Shown here in pieces: positions 54,573-64,000 of a stretch of 64,000 nucleotides of DNA. The stretch's first letter is position 1, and each line of letters starts with the position of its first letter. This DNA is from Puia dinghuensis (GTDB taxonomy: Bacteria; Bacteroidota; Bacteroidia; Chitinophagales; Chitinophagaceae): NCBI RefSeq assembly GCF_014642875.1, contig NZ_BMJC01000002.1, forward strand, positions 310,001-374,000. Direction: 5' to 3'. The notes beneath the pieces were generated by a model that made no database searches, was not told the origin of the DNA, and saw nothing but the letters and a program-made list of their open reading frames with translations. The translations under genes were made by a program, and so were the position numbers.

Positions 54573-55625
54573 ATGCAAATGGCCCCTGCGAAATTAGAGT
54601 ACATCTGGCTTGACGGATACCAGCCTATTCAAAGCTTGCGCAGCAAGACAAAGATCGAAAGAAATTTTTCCGGTAAACTGGAAGATTGCCCCATGTGGTG
54701 CTTCGATGGATCATCCACCGAACAAGCCCCGGGCGGCAGCTCCGATTGCCTGCTAAAACCTGTCTTCCTGGCGAAAGACCCCCAACGGCGCGACGGTTAT
54801 CTCGTCATGTGCGAAGTACTCAGCCCCGATGGCACCGCCCATCCCAGCAACGGCCGGGCGCTCATTGAAGACGATGACAACGATTTCTGGTTCGGCTTCG
54901 AACAGGAATATTTCCTGTGGAATCCCGAAACAGAAAAACCCATCGGGTTCCCCGAAGGTGGCTTCCCAAAACCGCAAGGCCCTTACTACTGCTCCGTAGG
55001 CGCTAACAACGCATTCGGCCGGGCCATGGTCGAAGAGCACCTCGACGCCTGTCTGGACGCAGGCCTCAACATCGAAGGCATCAACGCTGAAGTAGCCACC
55101 GGTCAATGGGAATTCCAGGTCTTCGCCAAAGGCGCTAAGGAAGCCGGCGACCAGGTCTGGGTCGCACGTTACTTACTGGAAAGAATAGGTGAAAAATACG
55201 GCATCGCCATCAATTGGCATTGCAAACCCCTGGGCAACCTGGACTGGAACGGCAGCGGCATGCACGCCAACTTCTCCAACTCCCTGCTGAGAACATGTGG
55301 AAGCAGCGAGATCTACGTGAAAGTCTGTGAAGCCTTCCGCCCCGTCGTGCAGGAACATATCGAAGTATATGGCCCCGATAACCATCTCCGCCTCACCGGC
55401 AAACACGAGACCGCGGCCATCCACGAATTCAAATTCGGCGTATCCGACCGTGGCGCCTCCATCCGCATCCCCATCGGCACAGTGGAAAGAGGCTGGAAAG
55501 GCTGGCTGGAAGACCGCAGGCCCAATAGCGCTGCCGATCCGTATAAAGTTGCAGCCCGCATCGTAAAGACGGTAAAATCCGCTGAAGCCCAGTTGGAAAA
55601 ACTGGCCGAAGCAAATGTAGCATAA
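54573..55625 (+). CDS. glnII: Glutamine synthetase, GSII type
   Basis: A 350-residue enzyme of the eukaryote-like GSII group, with a beta-grasp N-domain (YIWLDGYQPIQSLRSKTKI), the D45-G-S-S-T motif, catalytic FWFGFEQEYFLW, GPYYCSVGANNAFGRAMVEE, NGSGMHANFSN and the C-terminal ASIRIPIGTVERGWKGWLED. It forms glutamine from glutamate and ammonia with ATP in the cytosol. All motifs are intact and length is normal for GSII. It is monocistronic, ended by a strong hairpin. Confidence 0.97.
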   Translation: MQMAPAKLEYIWLDGYQPIQSLRSKTKIERNFSGKLEDCPMWCFDGSSTEQAPGGSSDCLLKPVFLAKDPQRRDGYLVMCEVLSPDGTAHPSNGRALIEDDDNDFWFGFEQEYFLWNPETEKPIGFPEGGFPKPQGPYYCSVGANNAFGRAMVEEHLDACLDAGLNIEGINAEVATGQWEFQVFAKGAKEAGDQVWVARYLLERIGEKYGIAINWHCKPLGNLDWNGSGMHANFSNSLLRTCGSSEIYVKVCEAFRPVVQEHIEVYGPDNHLRLTGKHETAAIHEFKFGVSDRGASIRIPIGTVERGWKGWLEDRRPNSAADPYKVAARIVKTVKSAEAQLEKLAEANVA

Positions 55626-55648
55626 GGCATCCTGCCTAAACATAGTAA

Positions 55649-55680
55649 AAAGCCGGCCAGACAATGATCTGGCCGGCTTT
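55649..55680. terminator. Bidirectional terminator between glnII and SusD
   Basis: AAAGCCGGCCAG-ACAATGAT-CTGGCCGGCTTT is a perfect 12-base stem lying between the convergent glutamine synthetase and SusD genes. On the minus strand the stem is followed by TTTTT in all; on the plus strand by TTT. It probably serves both. Confidence 0.85.
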
Positions 55681-55709
55681 GTGATCCGGATTCACCGGCA
55701 CACTCCTTT

Positions 55710-57182
55710 TTACTTATCCCACCACACCGGGGTTGTTTCCGCAACAGTGCCGGGATAATTCAGGTTTCCGGTAAGTTCCGACTGAGGATAAAGGAACCTC
55801 AACGGATAAGTCCGTCCACCGTTGGCAGCTGAGGGCACGAAGAAGCTGGGATAGCCGGTACGTCTCCATTCAGTCCAGGCTTCGAAACCCTGAGAGCCGC
55901 ACATGGCATAATATTTCTGCGTAATGATGGCTTTGATCTCATCCGCGGGGGCAGCAGGAAACTGGGCGTCCGGTGCGTAGTTGAGATACGCAGCTGCGGC
56001 AGCGGGAATTCCATCGGCACCAAAGCTGGCCTGGATTCCTTGTGTAAACAGACTGCTTGCAGAGCCTGTCGCCCATCCACGGGCGACCGCTTCTGCCTGC
56101 AGGAAATAGCTTTCAGCCGCGGAGATCAAAAACAAAGGCGCAAGCGCCGAATTGGGATCCTGGGGATTACCTGCTACCAATGCAGCAGGCGTTGAGCAAA
56201 CTTTATTGGTAAAAGAAGCGTAGGCGCCTTGCGGCAAATAGATCACCGTATCAACTGTCCCGGGTATTGTATCAAATACAGCAAACTGCCTGGGATCGTT
56301 GTTCCGGACAAAAGCATTAACGACTGTTCCGCTTGCCGCGAGGTTCACCGTCTGTCCCAGGGCTACCTCCTTAATGTAAAAAGGGTTCTGGTTACCGCCG
56401 GTGGCAGTATAGCTTATCTGGGCATTCGTAGTAAGGAAGCTGGGATTGGATGCGTAGAGCGCTTGCACCCCGGCCTTGGCCTTGGCGGCATCTACCTGGG
56501 TCAAACGCAGGTATGCACGCAGCTCCAGCGTGTTAGCGAAGGCGATCCAGTTATTCATATTGCCCTGGAAGATGAGGTCGGTTGCACCGGGGTTGTGGGG
56601 ATCCGAATTGTTCATAAGGGCTTTACCTTGTTCCAACAGGGAGAAAATGGTGTCATACACCGTTGCCTGCGGATCATAGGCCGGGTTCTTATTGGCTGTT
56701 CCTTGTAAGGCCTGGTTCATCGGAATATCGCCGAATGCGTCGGTCGCCAGCTGCAGCCCATAGGCTTTCAACACATAGCCGATCGCCAGATACTGCACCA
56801 GTGCCGTATTACCCCGGCTATTGGTAATCATCAATTGATCATTGATCAATGCATTCTGATACAGATGCATCCATGCATAGTTGAAATCTGCATTCACCTG
56901 CAGGTACTGGTCAATGGTCTTGTATTGTGAAGCTACCGCGCTTTGGGTAAAATACTGGGACCAGATATTGCCGTAGGGATAATAATCATCTCCTAACGCT
57001 ACGCCGATGGAAGCCTCTATTGTCGGCAACAGCTGGGCAGGTTGAGCCGAGACAAGATTGTTCGGATCCTGATTCACATCCAGAAACTTTTTGCAGCCTG
57101 ACGATAGTAGCAAAACCGCCGGGCAAACAAACAGTGCGATCCTTTTTATTATATTGATTCGTGTGGTCATAAATCTTTGCAT
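55710..57182 (-). CDS. SusD/RagB-like nutrient-binding lipoprotein
   Basis: A 490-residue SusD-like_2 protein. The signal has lipobox LLSSGC (Cys30), followed by KKFLDVNQDPNNLV, the usual start of SusD lipoproteins. TPR-like helices and a C-terminal EAWTEWRRTGYP motif are visible. It sits on the outer-membrane surface and captures a nutrient for SusC. The ATG at 57182 is one base from the SusC stop, so the pair is translationally linked; an ATG at 57170 is an alternative. Confidence 0.95.
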   Translation of the reverse strand: MQRFMTTRINIIKRIALFVCPAVLLLSSGCKKFLDVNQDPNNLVSAQPAQLLPTIEASIGVALGDDYYPYGNIWSQYFTQSAVASQYKTIDQYLQVNADFNYAWMHLYQNALINDQLMITNSRGNTALVQYLAIGYVLKAYGLQLATDAFGDIPMNQALQGTANKNPAYDPQATVYDTIFSLLEQGKALMNNSDPHNPGATDLIFQGNMNNWIAFANTLELRAYLRLTQVDAAKAKAGVQALYASNPSFLTTNAQISYTATGGNQNPFYIKEVALGQTVNLAASGTVVNAFVRNNDPRQFAVFDTIPGTVDTVIYLPQGAYASFTNKVCSTPAALVAGNPQDPNSALAPLFLISAAESYFLQAEAVARGWATGSASSLFTQGIQASFGADGIPAAAAAYLNYAPDAQFPAAPADEIKAIITQKYYAMCGSQGFEAWTEWRRTGYPSFFVPSAANGGRTYPLRFLYPQSELTGNLNYPGTVAETTPVWWDK

Positions 57183-57183
57183 T

Positions 57184-60100
57184 TTAGAAAGTTACCTTTA
57201 GTTTGAATCCATAGTTCCTTACGGATGGCTGTGCCGTAAAGTCGAAGCCCTGTTCGTTGCCGGAGCCCGAAGAGTTCATCTCCGGGTCTACGTATTTATT
57301 GGACTTGGGCGTCCACAGAAACAGGTTATTACCAAACACTCCGATGCTGGCCTGGCCGAACGGCGACTTGCCCAGCCGGTTTGTCGGGATCGAGTATTCC
57401 AGCTGCAAAGAGCGCAGTTTGATATAAGAAGCGTCGACAATGTCCATCCCGGCAGGTTGCACGCTCGTGAAATAGTCCTGCGGAATATACTTGGCTGTTG
57501 TATTTGGCTGGTAAGAAGGCTGGCCTGCCGTTCCGGTATTGATAACTGAACCTGCCCAGATCTGCGGATTACGATTCCCGCCGGTCTCCAGTGAGGTACC
57601 GTTGAAGTCGACGTTAGACTTGGTATTACTAAAGTACACACCGCCCTGTTTGGTATCGAACAGGAATCCCAGGGTTCAGCTCTTATAAGTGAGCGTACCA
57701 CCAAACGATGCCTGGTATTTAGGATTATAGCTGCCAAGGTACACGGCAGTGGTGGTCGGGACAGGTTGGCCATCGGCGGCGCTTACCACCGTATGACCAT
57801 TTTCGGTTTGGTTGGTCACGGCATAGAATTCGCCATAAGGCAGCCCTTCCTGGGCTACAATGGCCATGCCGTTGAATCCGCCGATCACTATCTGTGCATG
57901 GTTGGGCAGGGAAAGAACCTTGTTGTCATTTTTGGTATAGGTAGCGAACAGCTCCAGAGAGAAGTTATGCGTCTTGATGGGTGTTCCGCGCAGGGTAAGT
58001 TCGACCCCTTTATTCTCTACCACTCCCGCATTCACAGTAGAGAACAAATATCCGCTGGATGGAGCCACAGAGGAAGAAATGATCTGGTTCTTAGATCTGT
58101 TGGAATAATAGTTGGCAATAACGGACAACCTGTTGTCCAGGAACCCGAGCTCTGTTCCCACTTCACGGGAGGTCGTAATTTCCGGTTTGATCAGCGGATC
58201 ACCCAGTCTGTCGTTGATCATGAATCCGGGAACGCCGCTAAAGGGAAAGACCGTAACGCCTCCGCTATACCCGTCTGCAATAGCTGCCTGGGAATAAGTA
58301 GTGCCCAGCAGGTATGGGCCCGCATCATTACCTACCTGTGCCCAGCTGGCACGTACTTTTCCATAGTTCAGTATCCTGTTGAAGTTGCTTCCTTTGATCA
58401 GCTCCGTAAAGATAAAAGCACCGCTTACACTCGGATAAAAGAAGGAATTGCTATTCACCGGCAGCGTGGAAGACCAGTCATTCCTGGCCGTAGCATCGAG
58501 GTACGCTATATTCCGGTAAGCCAGGTCGAGACCGGCATAAACAGACACCCTTCTCTGTACACTGCGATTATTGGTCGCTGCGACCGGGCCGTTACTGTTC
58601 CCGAAATTATACCAGCCCGGAGCGATCAACCCCGAGCTTTGGTTCGTGGAAATCGTTGTAGTGGTTGCATTATCCAACCTGACGTTATTACCCACCATCA
58701 ATGAACCGGAAAAGTCAGTACCCAGATCATGCTTGGCAGTGACCATCAGGTCGTGGTTGATCTCCCCGATCGTATAGGTATCCTCCTCGTACCCGCCGTT
58801 GCTGGTCACCAGCGCCGAAGCCGGATAAGCCGGAGGGTTTCCGGCGGTACCGGGGTCTGCTGGTGAATAGGTATATTTTGGAGTCTGCAATCTTCTGCGG
58901 TCCGAGCTAAAGTCGGTCGTTACTCTTTCCAGTACATCCAGCCAGGGTACCGGTTTATAGCCCAGATTGAGGCCGCCGGTGACCCTGTCCACATCATCAT
59001 AGTTCCTGTAGTTGGCCAGCAGGAAATAGGGACTGGGGTAGAACTCATTGTAGAAACCATACTTGTCGGAATGATATCCGCCGCTGGCATCCGTATAGCC
59101 GTAGCCGTAGTATTTATTGTTCAGATCGCCCATCTTGTCAATGGGAATATCCCTGGGGGTCTGATACAGGCTGGCCAGTACGGAGCCGCCGGCCTGACCG
59201 CCAGCGACGTTGCCGCTGTTGATCTTTACGTAGTTGAAGTTTACGCTGGTATAAAAATCATTGGAAAGATTGGCCTTCCCGTTAAACCGCACGCTGTACT
59301 TGTTATAACCATCGACGCTGGTGGGATAGATACCGTTGGAGTTCAGCGCGTTCAGGCCCAAATAGTAGCTGGCCTTGTCGTTACCCGAGGTAACGGCAAT
59401 ATTATTATCGGTGGCGAAGCCCGTACTGAAAAAATGCCTGATATTGTTGGCATCGGCAGAGTAAGGTTTCTTCAGCTGTACACCATCTATCTGCTGTCCC
59501 CAGGGCAGCACTTGTCCCGTGAAGGGAGCTCCCCAGCTGAAGTTATCACCCCAATCCTGTGTGTTATAGGCCAGCGTTCCATCGCTTTTCACACCGGTGT
59601 AGTAGCCTTGTCCGTACTGATTCTGAAGATCGGGCAGTTTGAGAATGGAAGAGAAGGTGTTGGTGCTGCTAACCGTTATCTCGGCCTTCTTGTTGTTGGT
59701 TCCGCTTTTCGTCGTGATGATCAGCGCGCCGTTGGATGCGCGCGAGCCATACAGGGCGGTAGCCGCGGGACCAGCCAGCACCGTTATGGACGCAACGTCG
59801 TCAGGGTTGATGTCATTCCCGCGGTTGCCGAAGTTCACTGCGGTCAGCGACCCGCCTCCGATATTGTCGGAGTTGTTGTACGGTACCCCGTCTACCACGA
59901 TCAGGGCCTGATTGTTCCCCGTAACGGAAGACCCACCTCTTAAAACGACACGGGTCGAACCACCCGGCGCTCCGGTATTGGAAGTGACGTTGATACCCGC
60001 AACCCTGCCGGTCAGCGACGTGAGCGCGCTCGAACTCTGGCCCACTGTCAGCTCGGCGGCCTTGACGGTCGGAGCGGCATAACCAAGAGACCGTTGTTCT

Positions 60101-60432
60101 CTTTTGATAGCATTGGCTGTTACGACAACTTCTGCCAGATTGTTGTCCTTTTCCTTCAGCACGGCCTGCAGGTTGTCCTGGGCTTTAAGTTCGATTGGTT
60201 CATAACCGACGGCGCTGATCACCAGCGTCTTTCCCGGATCAACGGAGAGGGTAAAGTTTCCGTTTTCATCTGTTTGTGTTCCTATTTTGGACGACTTTAT
60301 TTTAATAGTTGCGGCGGGGATTGCAACTCCTTTGCTATTTGTTACTGTTCCTTTAATGGGAATTGTTTGCGCGTTGGAAATAGCAAACGTGAACACTACT
60401 GAACTTAACAGCAGTAGCAGTTTTGTTCTCAT
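57184..60432 (-). pseudogene. SusC-like TonB-dependent receptor interrupted by in-frame TGA
   Basis: An otherwise complete SusC frame of 1,082 codons. It has a signal peptide (MRTKLLLLLSSVVFTFAISN), a carboxypeptidase-regulatory domain, the EVVVTANAIKREQRSLGYA box, a plug with VVLRGGSSVTGNNQALIVVD, and a beta-barrel ending GFKLKVTF. Codon 919 (57676-57678) is TGA, within ...GTLTYKS-stop-TLGFLFDTK. Both sides match family sequence, and SusC proteins usually have an aromatic residue here, so a TGG to TGA change is plausible. The truncated product would lack the last strands and the final aromatic residue. The ATG at 60432 precedes the signal. Confidence 0.85.
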
Positions 60433-60579
60433 ACTTAATGGTGTTGATTGAATGTTGACTAGTGAAGTTGACTTTAACGTAAGATTCGGTGCCGGATAGT
60501 TCAAGGACCATCGGCAAGGTGCATGAACAAATTTCTCATTCGCGTGTATGTTTATGTTATAAATGGATGAAGCTAATGT

Positions 60580-60587
60580 TAAACATA
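60580..60587 (-). promoter_or_regulatory. Weak candidate -7 element of the SusC-SusD operon
   Basis: On the minus strand TATGTTTA matches TAnnTTTG at seven positions, about 148 bases before the SusC ATG. The 275-base gap between SusC and the oxidoreductase gene is AT-rich and holds no other feature that I recognise. Confidence 0.3.
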
Positions 60588-60707
60588 TATTAATTGGCAA
60601 GTTTATTAATAAAGTATTAGCGATTTATACAAAAAATGATGAGTGGTCGCGCGCATGTCAACCCATCTCGAACCATCTTTTTGGGGGAATTGAATAGGAA
60701 TGCCATT

Positions 60708-62942
60708 CTACACTGCATCCGGGTCAAAAGGAAGCTTACGGATACGCCGTCCAGTTAGGTCGAAAATGGCATTACAAAGCGCTGGAGCGATGGGTGGGAG
60801 TCCGGGTTCGCCTACACCCCCTGCCTTCTCATCGTTCTCCATGATGAAAACTTCGACAGCCGGGATATCATTTATCCGCGGCATTTTGTAAGTATGGAAA
60901 TTATTCTCAACGGCTTTCCCGTCCTTGAAATGCGTTTCATGTTTGATGGCCGCGCCCAAGCCCATTACAATCGCTCCTTCCACCTGGGCCCGGATGATAT
61001 CCGGGTTTACATACCAGCCGCAATCGATCAGCGCGGTAATCTTATCGATCTTTATTTTCCTATCCGGCCTGTGAGATACTTTAACCACATGTCCCACGAT
61101 GCTGCCGAAACACTCGGTCACGGCGAGGCCCCAGCCTTTCTCCTTCCCATCGGCCTTCCATCCACTGAGGGTTCCCAGCCGGTCGATCAGGGCTTGATAG
61201 CGGGCATCGGCAAAATGTTCTCTTCGGAAGGCGAGCGCATCTTTTCCCGCCGCATTGGCCAGTTCATCCACAAAGCTCTCGACAGCAAAGCCATTGGTAG
61301 ACGCATCGACCGAACGCCACCACATGGCCGGTATCGATGACGAAATGGAGACGTCGGCAAAACTGTAATGGGGTATGGAAGTAAGATACGATCTTGCCAG
61401 CCCGTCCAGGTAACCGCTGTTATAAGACACCGGGGAATAATCCGCATGCGCGCCCCCCTCTCCTCCCGGTCCCATCGGCTGTGAGGCCCTTCTCGCCTGG
61501 AAGGCGAGGATATGTCCCGCCGAGTCGAGCCCTCCCTTGCATGCATATACGGCGCCTGGGCGGTAAGGCCCCGCCGTCATATCGTCTTCCCTCGTCCATA
61601 CGACCTGGACGGGCGCTTTCATTTCCCTGGAAATAAGCGCCGCCTCATGCGGATAGTCGGTAAAGGCCTTCCGCCCGAATCCCCCGCCAAGGAACGTCAT
61701 ATTGACGGAGACATTTTCCAATGCCACTCCCATCCGCTGGCTCAGGTCTGCCTGTATCCAATTGACTTCCTGTATGGGACCCCATATTTCAATTCGATCA
61801 TCCTGCACATGGGCGGTGCAGTTAAGCGGCTCCATACAGCTATGGGACTGGTAGGGAGTCTCATAGACAGCTTCTATCTTTTGCGCGGCCTTCTGGATTT
61901 CCGTCTCAAATCGGATGCTGGACGCGTTTAATTCGCCGGCCTGAGTGGCCAGGCCTTCCCGCATCCGCGACAATAGCAATTCCGAGTCGAAGTGCTCGAA
62001 TCCCTCATCATCCCACTCCACTTTCAGCGCTCTTCGCCCTTTCATGGCGGCCCAAATGCTGTCGGCAACGACAGCCACCCCTTCATACAGATCGCCAAAC
62101 ACGGCCCGTTGGACGGTGAATACCCGTTTTACGCCCGTAATAGCAAGCGTTGCCTTGCTGTCAAAAGTCTTCACTTTTCCACGAAACCTTGGATTGCGCT
62201 CGACGACGGCATAAAGCATTCCCGGCAATGTCTTGTCGAGACCGAAAACAGCGGTGCCATCGACTTTGGATGGGATATCCTTGCGGGGGAGCGGCCGGCC
62301 GATCACCTTATAATCTTTTCGGTCTTTTAACTTCACCTCTGAGGGAGGATTGAGTCGGGAAGCATCCTTCACCAATGCCCCATATCCTGACTTTCGGCCC
62401 GTTGGGCGATGGTGTACCTCGCCATTAATGGCATAACACTCGGTGGCGGGAACCCTCCATTGTTCAGCGGCTGCTTCGATGAGCATTTCCCGGGCGGAAG
62501 CGCCGGCATGAAGGAGTTGCTCACGCCAGCCCCGAACAGAAAAGCTGCCTGCCTGTGGTTGAGGACCGAATTTTTTCGGATTTGCCGGCGCAAACCGGAC
62601 ATGCACCTGGCCGGGATCGACCTCCAGTTCTTCTGCAACGATTTGCGGGAGGGACTGGAAGGTGCCCTGACCCATTTCCGAGCGATGGTTGAAGATCGTC
62701 ACCTTCCCGGAGGAGTCGATGGATATCCAGGACATCAATTCGATGGCCGGGTCAGCGCCATCCGGGCCGGATCCGCCCAGCAACGCCGCATTTACGATCC
62801 GGGGGGCGCCACTGCCCGCCTCATTCCCTTTTCGGTCAAAAGAAGGCAGATAAGCCCCGATCGTCAGGGCCAATCCGGATAGAGAGGCCTGCCGGATAAA
62901 ATCTCTGCGGGATAGATCAGTTGGATGGGAGTGCATGCTCAA
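60708..62942 (-). CDS. Molybdopterin-binding oxidoreductase large subunit (IorB/AOR type)
   Basis: A 744-residue protein of the xanthine dehydrogenase/aldehyde oxidase large-subunit family, of the isoquinoline 1-oxidoreductase (IorB) type. A Tat signal is present (DLSRRDFIRQASLSGLALTI). Typical segments are FNHRSEMGQGTFQSLPQIVA, NVSVNMTFLGGGFGRKAFTD and the catalytic Glu in GVGEPGLPPIAPAL. It should bind a molybdenum cofactor and act in the periplasm. These enzymes need a small [2Fe-2S] subunit, normally encoded next door; none is seen on either side here. Confidence 0.93.
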   Translation of the reverse strand: MSMHSHPTDLSRRDFIRQASLSGLALTIGAYLPSFDRKGNEAGSGAPRIVNAALLGGSGPDGADPAIELMSWISIDSSGKVTIFNHRSEMGQGTFQSLPQIVAEELEVDPGQVHVRFAPANPKKFGPQPQAGSFSVRGWREQLLHAGASAREMLIEAAAEQWRVPATECYAINGEVHHRPTGRKSGYGALVKDASRLNPPSEVKLKDRKDYKVIGRPLPRKDIPSKVDGTAVFGLDKTLPGMLYAVVERNPRFRGKVKTFDSKATLAITGVKRVFTVQRAVFGDLYEGVAVVADSIWAAMKGRRALKVEWDDEGFEHFDSELLLSRMREGLATQAGELNASSIRFETEIQKAAQKIEAVYETPYQSHSCMEPLNCTAHVQDDRIEIWGPIQEVNWIQADLSQRMGVALENVSVNMTFLGGGFGRKAFTDYPHEAALISREMKAPVQVVWTREDDMTAGPYRPGAVYACKGGLDSAGHILAFQARRASQPMGPGGEGGAHADYSPVSYNSGYLDGLARSYLTSIPHYSFADVSISSSIPAMWWRSVDASTNGFAVESFVDELANAAGKDALAFRREHFADARYQALIDRLGTLSGWKADGKEKGWGLAVTECFGSIVGHVVKVSHRPDRKIKIDKITALIDCGWYVNPDIIRAQVEGAIVMGLGAAIKHETHFKDGKAVENNFHTYKMPRINDIPAVEVFIMENDEKAGGVGEPGLPPIAPALCNAIFDLTGRRIRKLPFDPDAV

Positions 62943-63048
62943 CTGTTGTTGATCAATTAAATTTGATGCTTTAGGCGCAAAAATGGTGATATATTATCCT
63001 TATTTTAACAAACAGCATCGGGCCAGCGCCCCCGGCTGCGGTCGTTGA

Positions 63049-64000
63049 TCACCTACGCTTAAGCCGCTCGACTTCCTTCGTAAGCGTCTGCCTTTCTATC
63101 CTGGAGTTAGTCAATGCTATGGCTTGTTCATAATGATCGATCGATTTGTCGATATCCAGGTTCGCATACAGGTAGCCTAGTAAAGAATGATAGGGGCTGC
63201 TGTTATTCAAATGTAGTTTTTCAGCTTCCTGTATCCCTTTTTCAGTCCCATAAACCTTCGCAAATGCAAATGTCCGGTTCAATGCGGTTACAGGAGAATA
63301 TTCAATAAGAATAAGCTGGTTGTATAATGTTAAAATATTCTCCCACTTTCTCTCCGGGGTCGGTGTAGTATGCCAATAGGCAATAGCCGCTTCCAAATGG
63401 TATTTGGATACCTCATTACCATGGAAGGCATTTACCAAATAGTGGTTTCCTCTTTCGATCAATTCGTTATCCCACAAGCTTTTATCCTGATCTTCCAGCA
63501 GGATCACCTCGCCAATCTCGTCTGTCCTTGCGTCAAACCGCGAACTCTGGAAGTACATTAAAGCCAGCAACGCATTCGTTTGGGGGGTGTTTGTCAAGGC
63601 ATTTCCGACAAGTATGGATGTTAGCCTGATAGCTTCCGAACAAAGGTCCTTTCGGATCAATTGATTATTTGTTTTGGAGAAATAACCTTCATTGAACAAT
63701 AGATAAAGGGTTTTTAAAACATTGTCCGATCGGGTCTTGATCTCTGTTTCAACTAAAGTCTTGATGTGAAAATTGCCATTACGAAGGACGGCCCTGGCCC
63801 GCTGCAGACGCTTTTTTACGGTTGCCAGGTTTGTCAAAAAAGCATTTGCGATCTCTTCTACGCTAAACCCGCAAAGGATTTGAAGCGCTAAACAAATTTG
63901 AGCATCTGGTGAGATGTCCCCATCGCAGACCGAAAAGATCATTGACAATTGACTGTCTGCTATATTTTGATGGGTGAATTCAAAGTCCGGTTCCGTTTCA
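63049..64000 (-). CDS. ECF sigma factor with C-terminal TPR-like domain (ECF42-like), partial
   Basis: The frame is open from the right edge (first whole codon at 63999) to the stop at 63049, giving 316 residues; the N-terminus with region 2 is outside the window. Visible are IADSQLSMIFSVCDGDISPD and the region 4 helix AFLTNLATVKKRLQRARAVL, followed by a long TPR-like C-terminal extension (DUF6596 type) with LLALMYFQSSRFDARTDEIG. This is the architecture of ECF42-like sigma factors, which lack classical anti-sigma factors. The gene is poorer in C-ending codons than the rest of the window. Confidence 0.9.
   Translation of the reverse strand, partial: ETEPDFEFTHQNIADSQLSMIFSVCDGDISPDAQICLALQILCGFSVEEIANAFLTNLATVKKRLQRARAVLRNGNFHIKTLVETEIKTRSDNVLKTLYLLFNEGYFSKTNNQLIRKDLCSEAIRLTSILVGNALTNTPQTNALLALMYFQSSRFDARTDEIGEVILLEDQDKSLWDNELIERGNHYLVNAFHGNEVSKYHLEAAIAYWHTTPTPERKWENILTLYNQLILIEYSPVTALNRTFAFAKVYGTEKGIQEAEKLHLNNSSPYHSLLGYLYANLDIDKSIDHYEQAIALTNSRIERQTLTKEVERLKRR

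Noticed and set aside
57676-57678. TGA in SusC as selenocysteine or programmed readthrough
   Set aside because: No selenocysteine insertion hairpin or SelB-type gene is visible and the position is not known for it. The nearby SelA-like gene is of a non-Sec subgroup, so a nonsense mutation is simpler.
1-64000. tRNA, rRNA, prophage or transposase genes
   Set aside because: No cloverleaf-like sequence, rRNA segment or integrase/transposase-like protein was recognised while reading both strands; a dedicated scan was not possible.

Overview
The window looks like chromosomal DNA from a member of the Bacteroidota, most likely Chitinophagaceae. Evidence: a SusC/SusD pair, a GSII-type glutamine synthetase, 7TMR-DISM and LytS-type kinases, long-form NfeD plus slipin, DUF6520-type and TPR-CHAT proteins, and repeated upstream matches to the Bacteroidota -7 element TAnnTTTG. 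Most genes strongly prefer C in the third codon position. The last stretch (about 55-64 kb) is less C-biased. No rRNA, tRNA, transposase, CRISPR array or phage gene was recognised.

Layout. 0-9 kb: a truncated membrane protein, a VIT/VWA-like envelope protein, a Pro-rich membrane protein, then a LytS/LytTR two-component pair followed by an outer-membrane beta-barrel receptor whose upstream region carries a direct repeat that may be the LytTR operator. 9-16 kb: a GH32 fructan hydrolase, a WalJ-like metallo-hydrolase, a GNAT and a DUF488 protein, and a large trehalose synthase-maltokinase fusion whose kinase half has lost a canonical catalytic Asp. 16-21 kb: a 7TMR-DISM kinase with a LuxR-type regulator, and a PQQ/cytochrome c lipoprotein dehydrogenase. 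21-31 kb: a higBA locus with a shortened toxin, an FtsX-type permease, an SDR, an AraC regulator divergent from a truncated haemoglobin with a perfect inverted repeat between them, an S9 peptidase, a lipoprotein and an unknown secreted protein.

31-38 kb is the most intriguing part: an ECF sigma factor, a single-pass TPR protein directly behind it, and, convergent, a TPR-CHAT caspase-like protease anchored by a C-terminal membrane helix, separated by an AC-rich degenerate repeat. The parts list resembles the TPR-CHAT/sigma arrangement of type III-E CRISPR loci, but without CRISPR. 38-49 kb: an S41 peptidase, a membrane protein, a thioesterase, an acetamidase-like enzyme, a Pif1-like helicase, a GH20-like hydrolase, then a Tat-exported SelA-like PLP enzyme overlapping a second PQQ/cytochrome c lipoprotein.

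48-64 kb: nfeD-slipin, a TPR lipoprotein with an OmpA-like protein, a porin, an ester cyclase, an AraC regulator containing a 9-bp tandem repeat, GSII glutamine synthetase, a SusD/SusC pair in which SusC is interrupted by one in-frame TGA, an orphan molybdopterin-binding oxidoreductase subunit, and the end of an ECF sigma factor with a TPR-like C-terminus that runs off the window.
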